This document shows, piece by piece, positions 8,521 through 16,869 of a DNA stretch of 37,921 nucleotides. Origin of the DNA: Oscillospiraceae bacterium (GTDB taxonomy: Bacteria > Bacillota > Clostridia > Oscillospirales > UBA929); assembly GCA_031253545.1 (NCBI GenBank), contig JAIRWH010000033.1, forward strand, positions 1 to 37,921. The letters are read 5' to 3'. Made by a program: the position numbers and the translations under genes. The notes under the pieces were generated by a model. That model searched no databases, was not told the origin of the DNA, and saw nothing but the letters and a program-made list of their open reading frames with translations. How positions within the stretch are numbered: position 1 is the first letter of the stretch; each line of letters begins with the position of its first letter.

Positions 8521-9660
8521 ATGGAACTGCAAACACTGCGCGGCGAAATAGACGTCATAGACAAAGAGCTGCTGGAATTATTCGACCGGCGGCTCGACGT
8601 GGCCGTAAAGATTGCCGCGTGCAAACAAGAACACAAGCTGCCCGTGCACGACCCCGCGCGGGAACGTGAGAAGCTCTACTCCCTGCGGGGAGCGGCGCGG
8701 GAAGGGCGGGAATCTTACGTCACTGCGCTTTGCTCGCTCTTGTTCGACATCAGCCGCGCGGAGCAGGAGCGGCTGCTCGCCCCCGGCTGCGAATTGACGG
8801 ACATGATTGAAAACGCCCTGAAAAACACGGCCAACCTATTTCCCGAACGGGCGGTGGTGGCCTGCCAGGGCACGGAGGGAGCCTATTCGCAGCTCGCGGC
8901 GGAAAAACTGTTTGCCTTGCCGAGCATTATGTATTGCGCCACGTTCGACGGCGTGTTCGCCGCCGTGGACGGCGGGCTGTGCGCATACGGCGTGCTGCCA
9001 TTGGAAAACAGCACCGCCGGCTCCATCAACCAAGTCTACGACCTGATGATGCGCTACCCGTTCAGCATAGTCAGGAGCGCGCGCCTGAAAATTGACCATT
9101 GCCTGCTCGCCAAAGAGGGCACGGGTATCAAAGACATCAAAGAGGTGTTCTCCCACGAACAAGCCGTGGCCCAATGCGCGGGCTTCATCAAAAACCTCGG
9201 CTGCAAGGTGACGGTCTGCGAAAACACCGCCGTGGCGGCCAGAATGGCGAGCGCCTCGCCCCGCCCCGACGTGGCCGCGCTCTCCTCGCGCAACTGCGCC
9301 GCGCTGTATGGCCTGCAAAGGCTCGCGGAATCCGTGCAAGACCAAGGCAATAACTACACGCGCTTTATATGCGTGGCCAAAGAGACGGCCATCTACCCCG
9401 GCGCGGACAAGACCAGCCTCATGCTCACAATCCCCCACAAGCCCGGCTCGCTGTACCATATCCTCGCGCGTTTCTACATACACAACATCAACCTTGTGAA
9501 GCTGGAAAGCCGCCCCATTCCCAACCGCGACTTCGAGTTTATGTTCTACTTTGACCTCGACACACCCGTTTACTCCCCCGCCCTCTTTCAGGTGCTCAGG
9601 GAGCTGCGCGGCCTTTGCGACGAGATACACTACTTAGGCAGCTACTCGGAGGTGGTGTGA
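8521..9660 (+). CDS. pheA: Bifunctional chorismate mutase / prephenate dehydratase (P-protein)
   Basis: The 379-aa protein joins three domains: an AroQ-type chorismate mutase (about 1-85, LRGEIDVIDKELLELFDRR), a prephenate dehydratase domain (about 108-285, with CQGTEGAYSQLAA and the catalytic NNYTRF motif near 276), and a C-terminal ACT domain with ESRPIPNRDFEF (near 329-340), the phenylalanine-binding element. It makes phenylpyruvate and can also supply prephenate to TyrA. GGGAGG at 8507-8512 precedes the ATG. Feedback inhibition by phenylalanine is expected from the ACT motif. Its stop overlaps the aroE-aroK start (TGATG). Confidence 0.95.
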   Translation: MELQTLRGEIDVIDKELLELFDRRLDVAVKIAACKQEHKLPVHDPAREREKLYSLRGAAREGRESYVTALCSLLFDISRAEQERLLAPGCELTDMIENALKNTANLFPERAVVACQGTEGAYSQLAAEKLFALPSIMYCATFDGVFAAVDGGLCAYGVLPLENSTAGSINQVYDLMMRYPFSIVRSARLKIDHCLLAKEGTGIKDIKEVFSHEQAVAQCAGFIKNLGCKVTVCENTAVAARMASASPRPDVAALSSRNCAALYGLQRLAESVQDQGNNYTRFICVAKETAIYPGADKTSLMLTIPHKPGSLYHILARFYIHNINLVKLESRPIPNRDFEFMFYFDLDTPVYSPALFQVLRELRGLCDEIHYLGSYSEVV

Positions 9661-10859
9661 TGCCCCGTTTCGGCCTGCTCGGCCGCCGCCTTTCCCACAG
9701 CTACTCCCCGCTCCTCCACTCCCGGCTCGGCGATTACGAATACAGCCTATACGAGAAAGAACCGGAAGAAGTGGAAAGTTTCTTGCGCCTTGGCGATTTC
9801 CAAGGCCTAAACGTCACGATACCATACAAAAAAGACGCGCTGCGGCATTGCGCGAAGCTTTCGCCCGCCGCCTCCGCCACAGGGTGCGTCAACACCGTTC
9901 TGCGCCTGCCGGGCGGCGAACTGTACGGCGAGAATACGGACGTATTCGGTTTTGAGTATTTGGTGAAAGACATACCCGCGGGCAAAACCGTGGTTTTCGG
10001 CAGCGGCGGCGCTTCGCGCGCGGTGCGCGCCGTGTGGCCCCACGCCGCGGTTATCAGCCGCGCCGGGGAGGATAATTACGATAACCTACGCAAACACGCG
10101 GACGCGGAGGTAATTGTCAACGCCACTCCCGTGGGAATGTATCCGCATGGCGGCGAATGTCCGGCGGAGCTTTCCGTGTTCGCAAACCCGCGCTGCGTGG
10201 TTGATTTAATCTATAACCCCGCCCGCACGGAGCTTTTGGCAAGGGCGGAGGAAATGGGCGTGCCCTGCCGCAACGGGCTTGCAATGCTCGCCGCGCAGGC
10301 GAAAAAAAGCGCGGAGCTTTTCATCGGCGCGCCACTCGGCGATAACGTCATTGAAAGTCTTGTTTCCTTTGTGGCGAAAACAACCGGGAATATCGTGTTA
10401 ATCGGTATGCCCGGCTGCGGCAAGACAAGCGTGGGCGCGCAATTGGCCAAGCTGTCGGGGCGGCTGTTTGCGGATACGGACGAACTGATTGCGAAGAGGG
10501 CGCGCCGCCCTGTCGCCGATATTCTCGCGCAAGACGGCGAAGGGGCGTTCAGAGACATGGAGGCTTCCGCCCTCCAAAGCGTGTGCGGGGAAAGCGGGCT
10601 TATCATCGCCACAGGCGGGGGCGCGGTCACGCGCGAAGGCAACAGGCGGGTAATGCGTCAGAATGCCGTGGTGGTCTATATAGACACCCCGACAGACAAA
10701 TTGGCGGCGGAAGGCAGGCCGCTTTCCGCGCAAAGGGGCGTGGAGGCGCTCGCCCGCGAACGCCTGCCGCTGTATCGGCAATGGTCGGATATTACCGTGG
10801 CGTTCACCGGCGCGCGTGAAACGGCAAAGGAGATATATGAAAAAGTTATTGGTGATTAA
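9660..10859 (+). CDS. aroE-aroK: Fused shikimate dehydrogenase - shikimate kinase
   Basis: One 399-aa frame covers two consecutive pathway steps. Residues 1-about 240 are a shikimate dehydrogenase: RRLSHSYSPLLHS near the start, LNVTIPYKK with the catalytic Lys near 57, GENTDVFGF near 90, and the NADP-binding FGSGGASRAV near 112. Residues about 243-399 are a shikimate kinase with Walker A GMPGCGKTSVG, FADTDELIAKR, and ATGGGAV near 317. The dehydrogenase half is compact (usual 260-290 aa). The start ATG at 9660 overlaps the pheA stop. The two domains are linked by only a few residues (VAKTTGN). The downstream aroQ begins inside its 3' end. Substrate channelling is possible but not shown. Confidence 0.93.
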   Translation: MPRFGLLGRRLSHSYSPLLHSRLGDYEYSLYEKEPEEVESFLRLGDFQGLNVTIPYKKDALRHCAKLSPAASATGCVNTVLRLPGGELYGENTDVFGFEYLVKDIPAGKTVVFGSGGASRAVRAVWPHAAVISRAGEDNYDNLRKHADAEVIVNATPVGMYPHGGECPAELSVFANPRCVVDLIYNPARTELLARAEEMGVPCRNGLAMLAAQAKKSAELFIGAPLGDNVIESLVSFVAKTTGNIVLIGMPGCGKTSVGAQLAKLSGRLFADTDELIAKRARRPVADILAQDGEGAFRDMEASALQSVCGESGLIIATGGGAVTREGNRRVMRQNAVVVYIDTPTDKLAAEGRPLSAQRGVEALARERLPLYRQWSDITVAFTGARETAKEIYEKVIGD

Positions 10860-11265
10860 CGGCCCGAACATCAACCTCTTGGGGCTGAGAGAGCCGGAGA
10901 TATACGGCGTTCGCACCTACGCGGACTTGCTGGCGTACATCCGCGAAGCGGCGGGCGAAGCGGGCGCGGAGGCGGTGTGCTTTCAGTCCAACTGCGAGGG
11001 GGCTATTGTGGACGAAATCCAAAAGGCCCGCGGCGCGTATTGCGGCATCGTCATCAACCCCGCCGCGTATACGCACACGAGCATCGCCATCCCCGACGCG
11101 CTGAAAGCCGTGGGGATACCCGCCGTGGAGGTGCACTTGTCCGACATCTCCTCGCGCGAGGAATACCGACGGCACAGCTACACAACCGAGGCATGCGTCG
11201 CCACCATATTCGGCAAGGGGTTCGAGGGCTACAAGCAAGCCATCGGGCTGCTCATGTCGCTGTAA
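10837..11265 (+). CDS. aroQ: 3-dehydroquinate dehydratase, type II
   Basis: This enzyme dehydrates 3-dehydroquinate to 3-dehydroshikimate, the third pathway step. The 142-aa size and the motifs INGPNINLLGLREPEIYG (with catalytic Tyr), NPAAYTHTSIA, EVHLSDISSREEYRRHSYT identify the small dodecameric type II enzyme rather than the type I Schiff-base enzyme AroD. The ATG at 10837 is preceded by AAAGGAG and lies 23 bp inside the aroE-aroK gene. It is the last gene of the operon. It completes the set: every step from DAHP to chorismate is encoded between 3435 and 11265. Confidence 0.96.
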   Translation: MKKLLVINGPNINLLGLREPEIYGVRTYADLLAYIREAAGEAGAEAVCFQSNCEGAIVDEIQKARGAYCGIVINPAAYTHTSIAIPDALKAVGIPAVEVHLSDISSREEYRRHSYTTEACVATIFGKGFEGYKQAIGLLMSL

Positions 11266-11410
11266 CAAGGCATATGTCGCCCTTGCCACAGGCCTCCGCC
11301 CGCCCTTTTGATGAAAAACAATAACACCTTTGACACGCGTCGGCGCACTCGCCCGCAGCCTGCCGCCGCGCCTTTGCCGCGCCCGGGCGTTTAACGCCGA
11401 GGTTGACCCC
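11266..11410. other. Gap between convergent operons
   Basis: These 145 bases separate the end of aroQ (+) from the end of the metallo-beta-lactamase gene (-). A short palindrome GGCGTTTAACGCC lies at 11386-11398 and CCCTTTTGATG at 11303-11313, but no hairpin followed by a U run could be recognised on either strand. I see no small gene here. Confidence 0.5.
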
Positions 11411-12193
11411 TCAATCCGCGTCAAGCCAATCCATGCCCGCCTTGGGGCGAATAATCGCAATATCCGGGTGGCTCTCGCGCATTCGCGCCATAAACGGCTC
11501 GGTCTTTATATCTCGCGACACGGGCGGGAATGTATTGTCAAAATGAATGAGCATTATCTTTTTCGGGCGCAGGCGCTCTATAAACGGCATGGCGTAGTCG
11601 GCCATGCCGCTCCGCCCTTGAAACGGCAAAAGCAGCAAATCCGCCCCTTCGGGGTAAAGTGTGCCTTCGTCTAAGTTTAAGCTGCCCGGCAGCAGCACAC
11701 GCTTGCCCGCGGCGGACACGTCGTACACCACCGTCTCCCCCGCCTCGGCGCAGGCTTTGTTTTCTTTGGCCAAATAACGGGCATTACGCAGATTTAGTAA
11801 AACGCGCGGGTGCAGGAGCGTGGCCAGCACCAAGCGTTTGTCGGGGGCGATATGCCTGCCTTTCAGCACGCGCACCTCAAACGGCTCCGACCGCAGAACG
11901 GTGCCGGGGGCGACAAGACAAATCCGCTCGGCGGGCACACCCTTGGCAATGAGCGTCTCGCGCGGCGCGGCCGTGCAGTATATCGCCGCGCCGCAGCCGC
12001 GCCGCAGTATGCGAGGTATATGCGCGATATGGTCTAAGTGCCCATGCGTCACGAATATGCGGTCCGCCGACGCGTATTCCTCCGGCGGCGGGGCGAAGAG
12101 GCGCTTATTCAGCGGGAAAAACGGGTCGAAGAGCAGGCGTGTGCCGTCTTGCTCAAGCAGCACCGAGGCGGTGCCATACCATTTCAGCCTCAT
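11411..12193 (-). CDS. Metallo-beta-lactamase-fold hydrolase
   Basis: The 260-aa protein has the metal-binding motif THGHLDH (H50, H52, D54, H55), preceded by RLLFDPFF and followed by LLPGSLNLDEG and MLIHFDN, the layout of the single-domain MBL-fold hydrolases related to UPF0173/YtkL and UlaG-like proteins. No signal peptide is present, so it is cytoplasmic. Substrate is unknown. It is last in the run of minus-strand genes starting at 16734 and lies 45 bp after the AmrS gene, so it may be co-transcribed with the AmmeMemoRadiSam genes. That link is by position only. Confidence 0.8.
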   Translation of the reverse strand: MRLKWYGTASVLLEQDGTRLLFDPFFPLNKRLFAPPPEEYASADRIFVTHGHLDHIAHIPRILRRGCGAAIYCTAAPRETLIAKGVPAERICLVAPGTVLRSEPFEVRVLKGRHIAPDKRLVLATLLHPRVLLNLRNARYLAKENKACAEAGETVVYDVSAAGKRVLLPGSLNLDEGTLYPEGADLLLLPFQGRSGMADYAMPFIERLRPKKIMLIHFDNTFPPVSRDIKTEPFMARMRESHPDIAIIRPKAGMDWLDAD

Positions 12194-12238
12194 ACGCGCC
12201 GCGAAAAGCGTCCGGGCGCGGTGCCGCGCCCGCCGTGG

Positions 12239-13093
12239 TCAATACACATAATCTAAGTATTCCCGCGCCTTGCGACGCAGGGCGCGCAACGTGTCGGGCG
12301 GCGTGGGCTTTCTGTCGGAATATTTATAGCGCGGGTAAAACGGCGTGAGGTGGAGCGGGATTTCAGCGTCCACAGAGGCGATGAACGCCGCGATTTGCTC
12401 TATATGTTCCTCGTTTTCGCCGGGTATGACCAATGTGGTGACCTCCACATGGCAACACTTACTCGCGATGGCGACGGTGTCTTTCACGGTGTCAAATCCG
12501 CCGCCGAGCTTTTTGTAAAAGCCCTCGCCCCAGCCTTTGAGGTCTATGTTCATAGCGTCTAAATACGGCAATATCTCCCTGAGCGGTTCGGCGCGCACAT
12601 AGCCGTTTGTCACCGCCACGTTCATCAGCCCCGCCTCGTGCGCAAGCGCCGCGCAGTCGCGCATGAACTCATAGTTGATAAACGGCTCGTTGTATGTGTA
12701 CGCCACCCCAATGTTGCCTTTCGGCACAAGCGAAACCGCGTTTTCGGCCACCGCCTTCGGCGCGGCGGGTTCTTCGGTGCGCCACGCGTTACCATGCTCG
12801 CGCGATATGGCGCTGTTTTGGCAAAAGGGGCAACAAAGGTTGCAGCCGTAGCCACCGACGGAGAATATATATTTGCCCGGAAAAAAGTGCCGCAACGGCT
12901 TTTTCTCCACGGGGTCGAGCGCCGCGGACGATATATGCCCGTAACCGGCGGCAAGGAGCGCGCCGCCGCTGTTGCCGCGCGCGCCGCAAAAGCCCGTGCC
13001 GCCGAGGGGCACAACGCACCCGCGCGGGCAGAGGTCGCAGCGCGCGGCAAGGTCTTGCTCTTTTTGCCAAAAAAGCGCCTCGCGCTCACTCAT
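12239..13093 (-). CDS. amrS: AmmeMemoRadiSam system radical SAM enzyme
   Basis: The 284-aa protein belongs to the radical SAM family related to pyruvate-formate-lyase activases. The SAM-cluster motif CNLCCPFC gives C84-x3-C88-x2-C91. An N-terminal set of cysteines (C19, C22, C26, C36 in CDLCPRGC and GFCGAR) is typical of AmrS and could hold another cluster or metal. YTYNEPFINYEF and LHLTPFYPRYKY are family signatures. I chose the ATG at 13093 because GAGGT lies upstream and the protein then starts MSEREALFW; it overlaps the AMMECR1 gene by 8 bp. The system's chemical substrate is not established. Confidence 0.9.
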   Translation of the reverse strand: MSEREALFWQKEQDLAARCDLCPRGCVVPLGGTGFCGARGNSGGALLAAGYGHISSAALDPVEKKPLRHFFPGKYIFSVGGYGCNLCCPFCQNSAISREHGNAWRTEEPAAPKAVAENAVSLVPKGNIGVAYTYNEPFINYEFMRDCAALAHEAGLMNVAVTNGYVRAEPLREILPYLDAMNIDLKGWGEGFYKKLGGGFDTVKDTVAIASKCCHVEVTTLVIPGENEEHIEQIAAFIASVDAEIPLHLTPFYPRYKYSDRKPTPPDTLRALRRKAREYLDYVY

Positions 13094-13613
13094 GCCGCGT
13101 GACCTCAAAGCGCGAGAGTGAATATGGCTCATGCGGGGCAATACCCGCCTTTTGCTTCGCTATTGCCACTTGCTCGGCCACGGTGTCCACACCGTCTAAG
13201 CGCGGCAACAGCAAGCCGCGCTTTCGGGCGGAAGCGACGATTACGCCGTAACGTTGCGGGTCCAACGCGCCCTCGCCGTCTATGGGTTCCGGCGGGTGCA
13301 GCACGTCTACCTTTATGGTAAGCTGCGGTAGCTCGTCGAGGGTCACCGGGGGAAAGCGGGGGTCGTGCAAGGCGGAAGACACGGCGTTTTGCATAATCTC
13401 GCTGCCCACACAGGCCGTGGTGGGTTGCACGGTGCCTATACATCCGCGCAGATGCCCTCCTTTATACAGCGTGACAAATACGCCCGCCTTGTGCTCCGTC
13501 AATTCGCGCGGCAACCCTTCCGGGAGCGGCAGGCTGCCCTTGCCGCGCAACGTATGCTCCAAAGACGCGCGCGCGAGGGCGCGGAAAGGGTCTTGCCCGC
13601 CGCCGTCCGGCAT
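13086..13613 (-). CDS. amrA: AMMECR1-domain protein (AmmeMemoRadiSam system protein A)
   Basis: The protein has about 175 residues and contains the AMMECR1 core: AGVFVTLYKGGHLRGCIGT with the invariant LRGCIG (55-60), SALHDPRFPPVTLDEL and an ITVxVxxL-like IKVDVLHPPEPI. Length suits a single AMMECR1 domain. The start is uncertain: ATG at 13613 has a weak site, while GTG at 13640 or the TTG codons just upstream sit behind GGAAGGGG right after the preceding gene's stop. Function is unknown; the conserved LRGCIG cysteine is thought to be catalytic. It lies between the Memo-like gene and amrS, overlapping the latter. Confidence 0.88.
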   Translation of the reverse strand: MPDGGGQDPFRALARASLEHTLRGKGSLPLPEGLPRELTEHKAGVFVTLYKGGHLRGCIGTVQPTTACVGSEIMQNAVSSALHDPRFPPVTLDELPQLTIKVDVLHPPEPIDGEGALDPQRYGVIVASARKRGLLLPRLDGVDTVAEQVAIAKQKAGIAPHEPYSLSRFEVTRHE

Positions 13614-13657
13614 AGAACCTGCTTGCGGTTGTGCGCGCACCGTCAACAACCCCTTCC

Positions 13658-14461
13658 TTATTCCGCGTCCGCAGGCGCGAAACTCGCCACGGCGTAGCCC
13701 ACGCCGAACGGTCCTTCGTAAGACAGCAGTTCGCCGCGCGCCTTGCCGCCAAAGCAGCCCGCGATAACCGCAAAGGAGCGCAGGCCGCATTCGGCGGCGC
13801 GCTCGACCGTGTCTTCCGGTATATCCAAGAGAGCCCGCAAATTGCCGGAGGCGAAGGCTTCCGTTATGAGTTTATCGAAAACGGGACCTTCCGGGGCGAA
13901 GCCATACGGTCCGCTGCGGAGCAGTTTGTGCGATAAATCGCCGCTGCCGACGAGCGCCGTGTTACCGCCGGCAATTCGCGCGGCCTCGGCTATTACCTGC
14001 CCCAAGCGGTAATGCTCGCGCGGGCTGAGAGCCGACTGCGCGATACGCACCGCCTTGTAGCCTGTATAGCGGCGGTTGATAAACCACATGGGCACCGTGA
14101 CCCCGTGGTCTAACGGCCCGTCTTCCCCGCCGCCCATTGCGACGGCCACGCCCACCTCGGCCGCCCTCGCGGCTATTTCACGCGCGAGTTCCTCATTATA
14201 GAGCGCGTCAAAGCGCACGTCGGGCGCGCCGAAGCGCGCGAGGGTGCCGGACGCGCCGGACGAAGGCGAGATGAGGCAGTATTCGGCGCGGGCGCGGGCG
14301 TGTGGCGTGATGAATATAACGGTGTCCGGGGCGAGGGCGGCAACACGGGAGGCCACTTCGTCAAAAGCGTCGAGCGTGGTTTGTATGGCGGCCTCCTCGC
14401 CCTTGCCCACACGCGGCACGGCAAGCGGCGGGTGCGGCAACGCGAACGCTTGCGTGACCAT
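13658..14461 (-). CDS. amrB: Memo-like / class III extradiol dioxygenase B-like protein (AmmeMemoRadiSam system protein B)
   Basis: The 267-aa protein starts MVTQAFALPHPPLAVPRVGK and contains FITPHARARA, GEDGPLDHGVTVPM and ALVGSGDLSH. These are the metal-site histidines and surrounding motifs of the Memo/LigB fold. Members lack proven dioxygenase activity; human MEMO1 is a metal-binding homologue. Its ATG overlaps the stop of the upstream 757-aa gene (TGATG), showing tight coupling. Together with the next two genes it forms the AmmeMemoRadiSam trio, a widely conserved set of unknown function in bacteria and archaea. Confidence 0.88.
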   Translation of the reverse strand: MVTQAFALPHPPLAVPRVGKGEEAAIQTTLDAFDEVASRVAALAPDTVIFITPHARARAEYCLISPSSGASGTLARFGAPDVRFDALYNEELAREIAARAAEVGVAVAMGGGEDGPLDHGVTVPMWFINRRYTGYKAVRIAQSALSPREHYRLGQVIAEAARIAGGNTALVGSGDLSHKLLRSGPYGFAPEGPVFDKLITEAFASGNLRALLDIPEDTVERAAECGLRSFAVIAGCFGGKARGELLSYEGPFGVGYAVASFAPADAE

Positions 14462-16734
14462 CAGCTCTTGGCGAACTCGATTTCGGCGAGCAGTTCCGGC
14501 GCGGGCGGTTTGCCCAGACGGGTAAACTTCTGCGTCACGTTGCTCAGCTGCCGTATGCGCTGCTGCTGTTTATGGTTATAGCGGTTCATCATTTCGGCGT
14601 ACATGGGGCTCCTTGCGAGCTTTTCGCGTATGGCCGCCGTGAACGGGCAATAAGTTAGCAGTATCAGGCGCAAGGCTTTGTGCAGGCGCGGCGCTCCCGT
14701 GGATTCGTATACAAGCCAGTCGGTGTAGTAGAAGACAAACACCCGCTTGTAATTGTTATTGGCGCGGATGAGGTCGTTGCGTATGTCCTCCTTGGCCTCC
14801 GGCGAAAGGTCGCGGTTGTTTCTGTAAAACTGCAAAAAGTCGGAAAACACGCTGGTGAGCGAGGGGTTGGTAATGTCGTTCCAGCGCATACCCTGCACCA
14901 ACTTGCACATCTCCCAGCGAAACTCGCCCGTCAGGCGTATCATCAGCGCCTTTAAGTCGCCGAGCATAAACAACGGCAGGAACATACGCGCGGGGGTGGC
15001 GCGTTTCTTGCCCTCAATCTCCTGCCAAAGAACGCCGCGTGTGCCCACATTGGGCATGAGGATGATGTTCGGCAGTATCTCCAAGTGCACAGTCTCGTTG
15101 GCGATGGAGACGGCGGCGTTGGAGTACATCGTTTCGCGCGAATACGCGGCGAAGTCTATGGAGCGGATTTCGTCTATTATCCCGGTGAGTAGCGCGGGGG
15201 TCACGAGGGCGTTATCTAAGCGGCGCTGTATGTTGTTGTCCGCGAGCAGGGGGCAGAAAGTGGTGATGGTGCCGAACGTGAGCTTGTTTACCGTGGGAAA
15301 CACGTTTTCCAATTCGAAACGCAGTTTGGCCTCCTTATCGCCGAGCAGGCGGCGCTCCTCTTTGTCGTCAATCTTGCTTTTGTTTTTCAAGTCGCGCACA
15401 TACTCGGCGTAATCCATGTCGTTTTCGTTTCGGCTCGGCTCCTTTTGGCCGGCGTAGACGGCGGCGAGCCATTCGCGTACGGTGTACACACCCTTGTCGG
15501 GCGCGCCTTTGAGCGAATCGGCTATGGAGTAGAGATAGGCGGCGTTTTGTTGCCCGGCGAGATCGGCATCCACATAGCCGAAGGAGAGGAACATCTTCAC
15601 GACGGTGGGCACGGCGGGGTCGCTTATGCTCTTTATGAGCGCGAGGTTATATATTTCGTAAAAGAGCGCGGTCAGTTCCCGGCGCAGAGCCTTCGGCGCG
15701 TCTTCCAACGCGCTCCTGTCGGTAAGGGCGATATAGTCCTGCACACGGCGGGCGAAGCAGTGGTGCGTCTCCTCGGCGCAGTCGGAATATTCGCAGATAA
15801 CGTCGAGCGAACCGGCAAGGTCGCGGTTGGGGGCAAAGTCCATGTGCTGTGGCGGAGCTTCTTCCGCGCCCCCTCTCCACGCTTTGAGGTTTTCCTCGTA
15901 TGCGCTCAGCCTGCCTCGGTATTCCTCGCCGTCTATGCTCGTGAGCCCGCGCAGCACACCCGCCAGCCTCGCCATCAGCGCGTCCACGGCATCGTCCGCG
16001 CCCTTCGCGCTCATGGCGTTTTGGTGGAGGTCGGCTATGAGCGAGAATAGGTCGTGGCCGCCGGGGCAAATGAGGCTCTTTACCGAGGCGGCAAGGTATT
16101 GCTCGCATTCGGCGCAGCCTTGGGTCACGAGCGCGGCATCTTCCGCGCTGCGGCGCAGGAAACCCTGCGTGATACCGCGCATACCGTAAAAGAACGCCCT
16201 GCGCGCCTCTTCATCTAATTCGCCGAGTTCCATGTAATACTCAAAGAGCCATTCGCCCGTGGGGTGGGCGGACTTGAAGCGCTCCAAAGCGTCGGCGGCG
16301 GGCAGCTTCTTCGGCGTGAGCGCGTAGAGCGCGCACAGGCGCTCATATTCGGGGTATAGCCCTTTTGCCGCCTCATACACGCTGTCCGCCTCCGCAAGCA
16401 GGGCGATTTTGTGTTGCAACAGGGCGCTCATCTGCCGCCACATAGAGGTGACGAGCGCGTAGGCTAAGTCGGGGTCGCCGGAAATGAGGGCATCCAATTC
16501 GCCGAAACCGCCGTATGAGTGCTGCGTGAGCGTAACGTCGGAGGCGGCGGTATAGGTGAAACAATGCGCTCCGAGGTTAAGTTCCGGCAGACCCGCGACA
16601 TCGCCCTGCCCCAACTCCATGCGCAGACTGCCAAACGAGGCGGTCACGCCGCCTTCGTCTATCACCGAAAGCACACGCAGCGCCTCGCCCGCATTTTGGA
16701 TAATGTCTCCCTGTTTGTATTGTGTCTGCGGCAT
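14461..16734 (-). CDS. Large cyclic-nucleotide-binding-domain-like protein of unknown function
   Basis: The 757-aa cytoplasmic protein starts QTQYKQGDIIQNAGE and, in its first 110 or so residues, has short beta segments and turns arranged like a CRP/CAP cyclic-nucleotide-binding domain (YKQGDIIQNAGEA, GDVAGLPELNLG). The phosphate-binding signature is not clear, so ligand binding is doubtful. The remaining 640 residues look mostly alpha-helical, with no DNA-binding HTH, no transmembrane helix and no enzyme motif I know. ATG 16734 is preceded by GCGAGG; the frame extends further but the upstream part falls in the promoter region. It leads the AmmeMemoRadiSam operon and its stop overlaps the Memo-like start. 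I cannot assign a function. Confidence 0.7.
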   Translation of the reverse strand: MPQTQYKQGDIIQNAGEALRVLSVIDEGGVTASFGSLRMELGQGDVAGLPELNLGAHCFTYTAASDVTLTQHSYGGFGELDALISGDPDLAYALVTSMWRQMSALLQHKIALLAEADSVYEAAKGLYPEYERLCALYALTPKKLPAADALERFKSAHPTGEWLFEYYMELGELDEEARRAFFYGMRGITQGFLRRSAEDAALVTQGCAECEQYLAASVKSLICPGGHDLFSLIADLHQNAMSAKGADDAVDALMARLAGVLRGLTSIDGEEYRGRLSAYEENLKAWRGGAEEAPPQHMDFAPNRDLAGSLDVICEYSDCAEETHHCFARRVQDYIALTDRSALEDAPKALRRELTALFYEIYNLALIKSISDPAVPTVVKMFLSFGYVDADLAGQQNAAYLYSIADSLKGAPDKGVYTVREWLAAVYAGQKEPSRNENDMDYAEYVRDLKNKSKIDDKEERRLLGDKEAKLRFELENVFPTVNKLTFGTITTFCPLLADNNIQRRLDNALVTPALLTGIIDEIRSIDFAAYSRETMYSNAAVSIANETVHLEILPNIILMPNVGTRGVLWQEIEGKKRATPARMFLPLFMLGDLKALMIRLTGEFRWEMCKLVQGMRWNDITNPSLTSVFSDFLQFYRNNRDLSPEAKEDIRNDLIRANNNYKRVFVFYYTDWLVYESTGAPRLHKALRLILLTYCPFTAAIREKLARSPMYAEMMNRYNHKQQQRIRQLSNVTQKFTRLGKPPAPELLAEIEFAKS

Positions 16735-16762
16735 TGCAAAAACCTCGCATATCCTGTATAAT
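16734..16762 (+). promoter_or_regulatory. Promoter of the lrp-aminotransferase-DUF362-ispE operon
   Basis: TTGCAA (16734-16739), 17-bp spacer, perfect TATAAT (16757-16762) on the plus strand. The lrp start codon is 107 bp after the -10. The -35 abuts the start codon of the divergent 757-aa gene, so the transcripts of the two operons overlap at their 5' ends. Confidence 0.75.
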
Positions 16763-16795
16763 ATGTGGGCGCCGCGTAACGCGCGACCACAGTAG

Positions 16796-16824
16796 ATTTT
16801 ATCACGCCGCAAGCCCGTTTGCAA
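16796..16824 (-). promoter_or_regulatory. Promoter of the CNB-protein/AmmeMemoRadiSam operon
   Basis: Read on the minus strand: TTGCAA (16819-16824), 17-bp spacer, TAAAAT (16796-16801), about 60 bp upstream of the ATG at 16734. It faces the plus-strand promoter at 16734-16762, so the two RNA polymerases would run towards each other over a short stretch. Confidence 0.65.
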
Positions 16825-16869
16825 GACCCGCAAGCGGCGATACGCGGCGCGCGACACGGAGGCCGTGAC

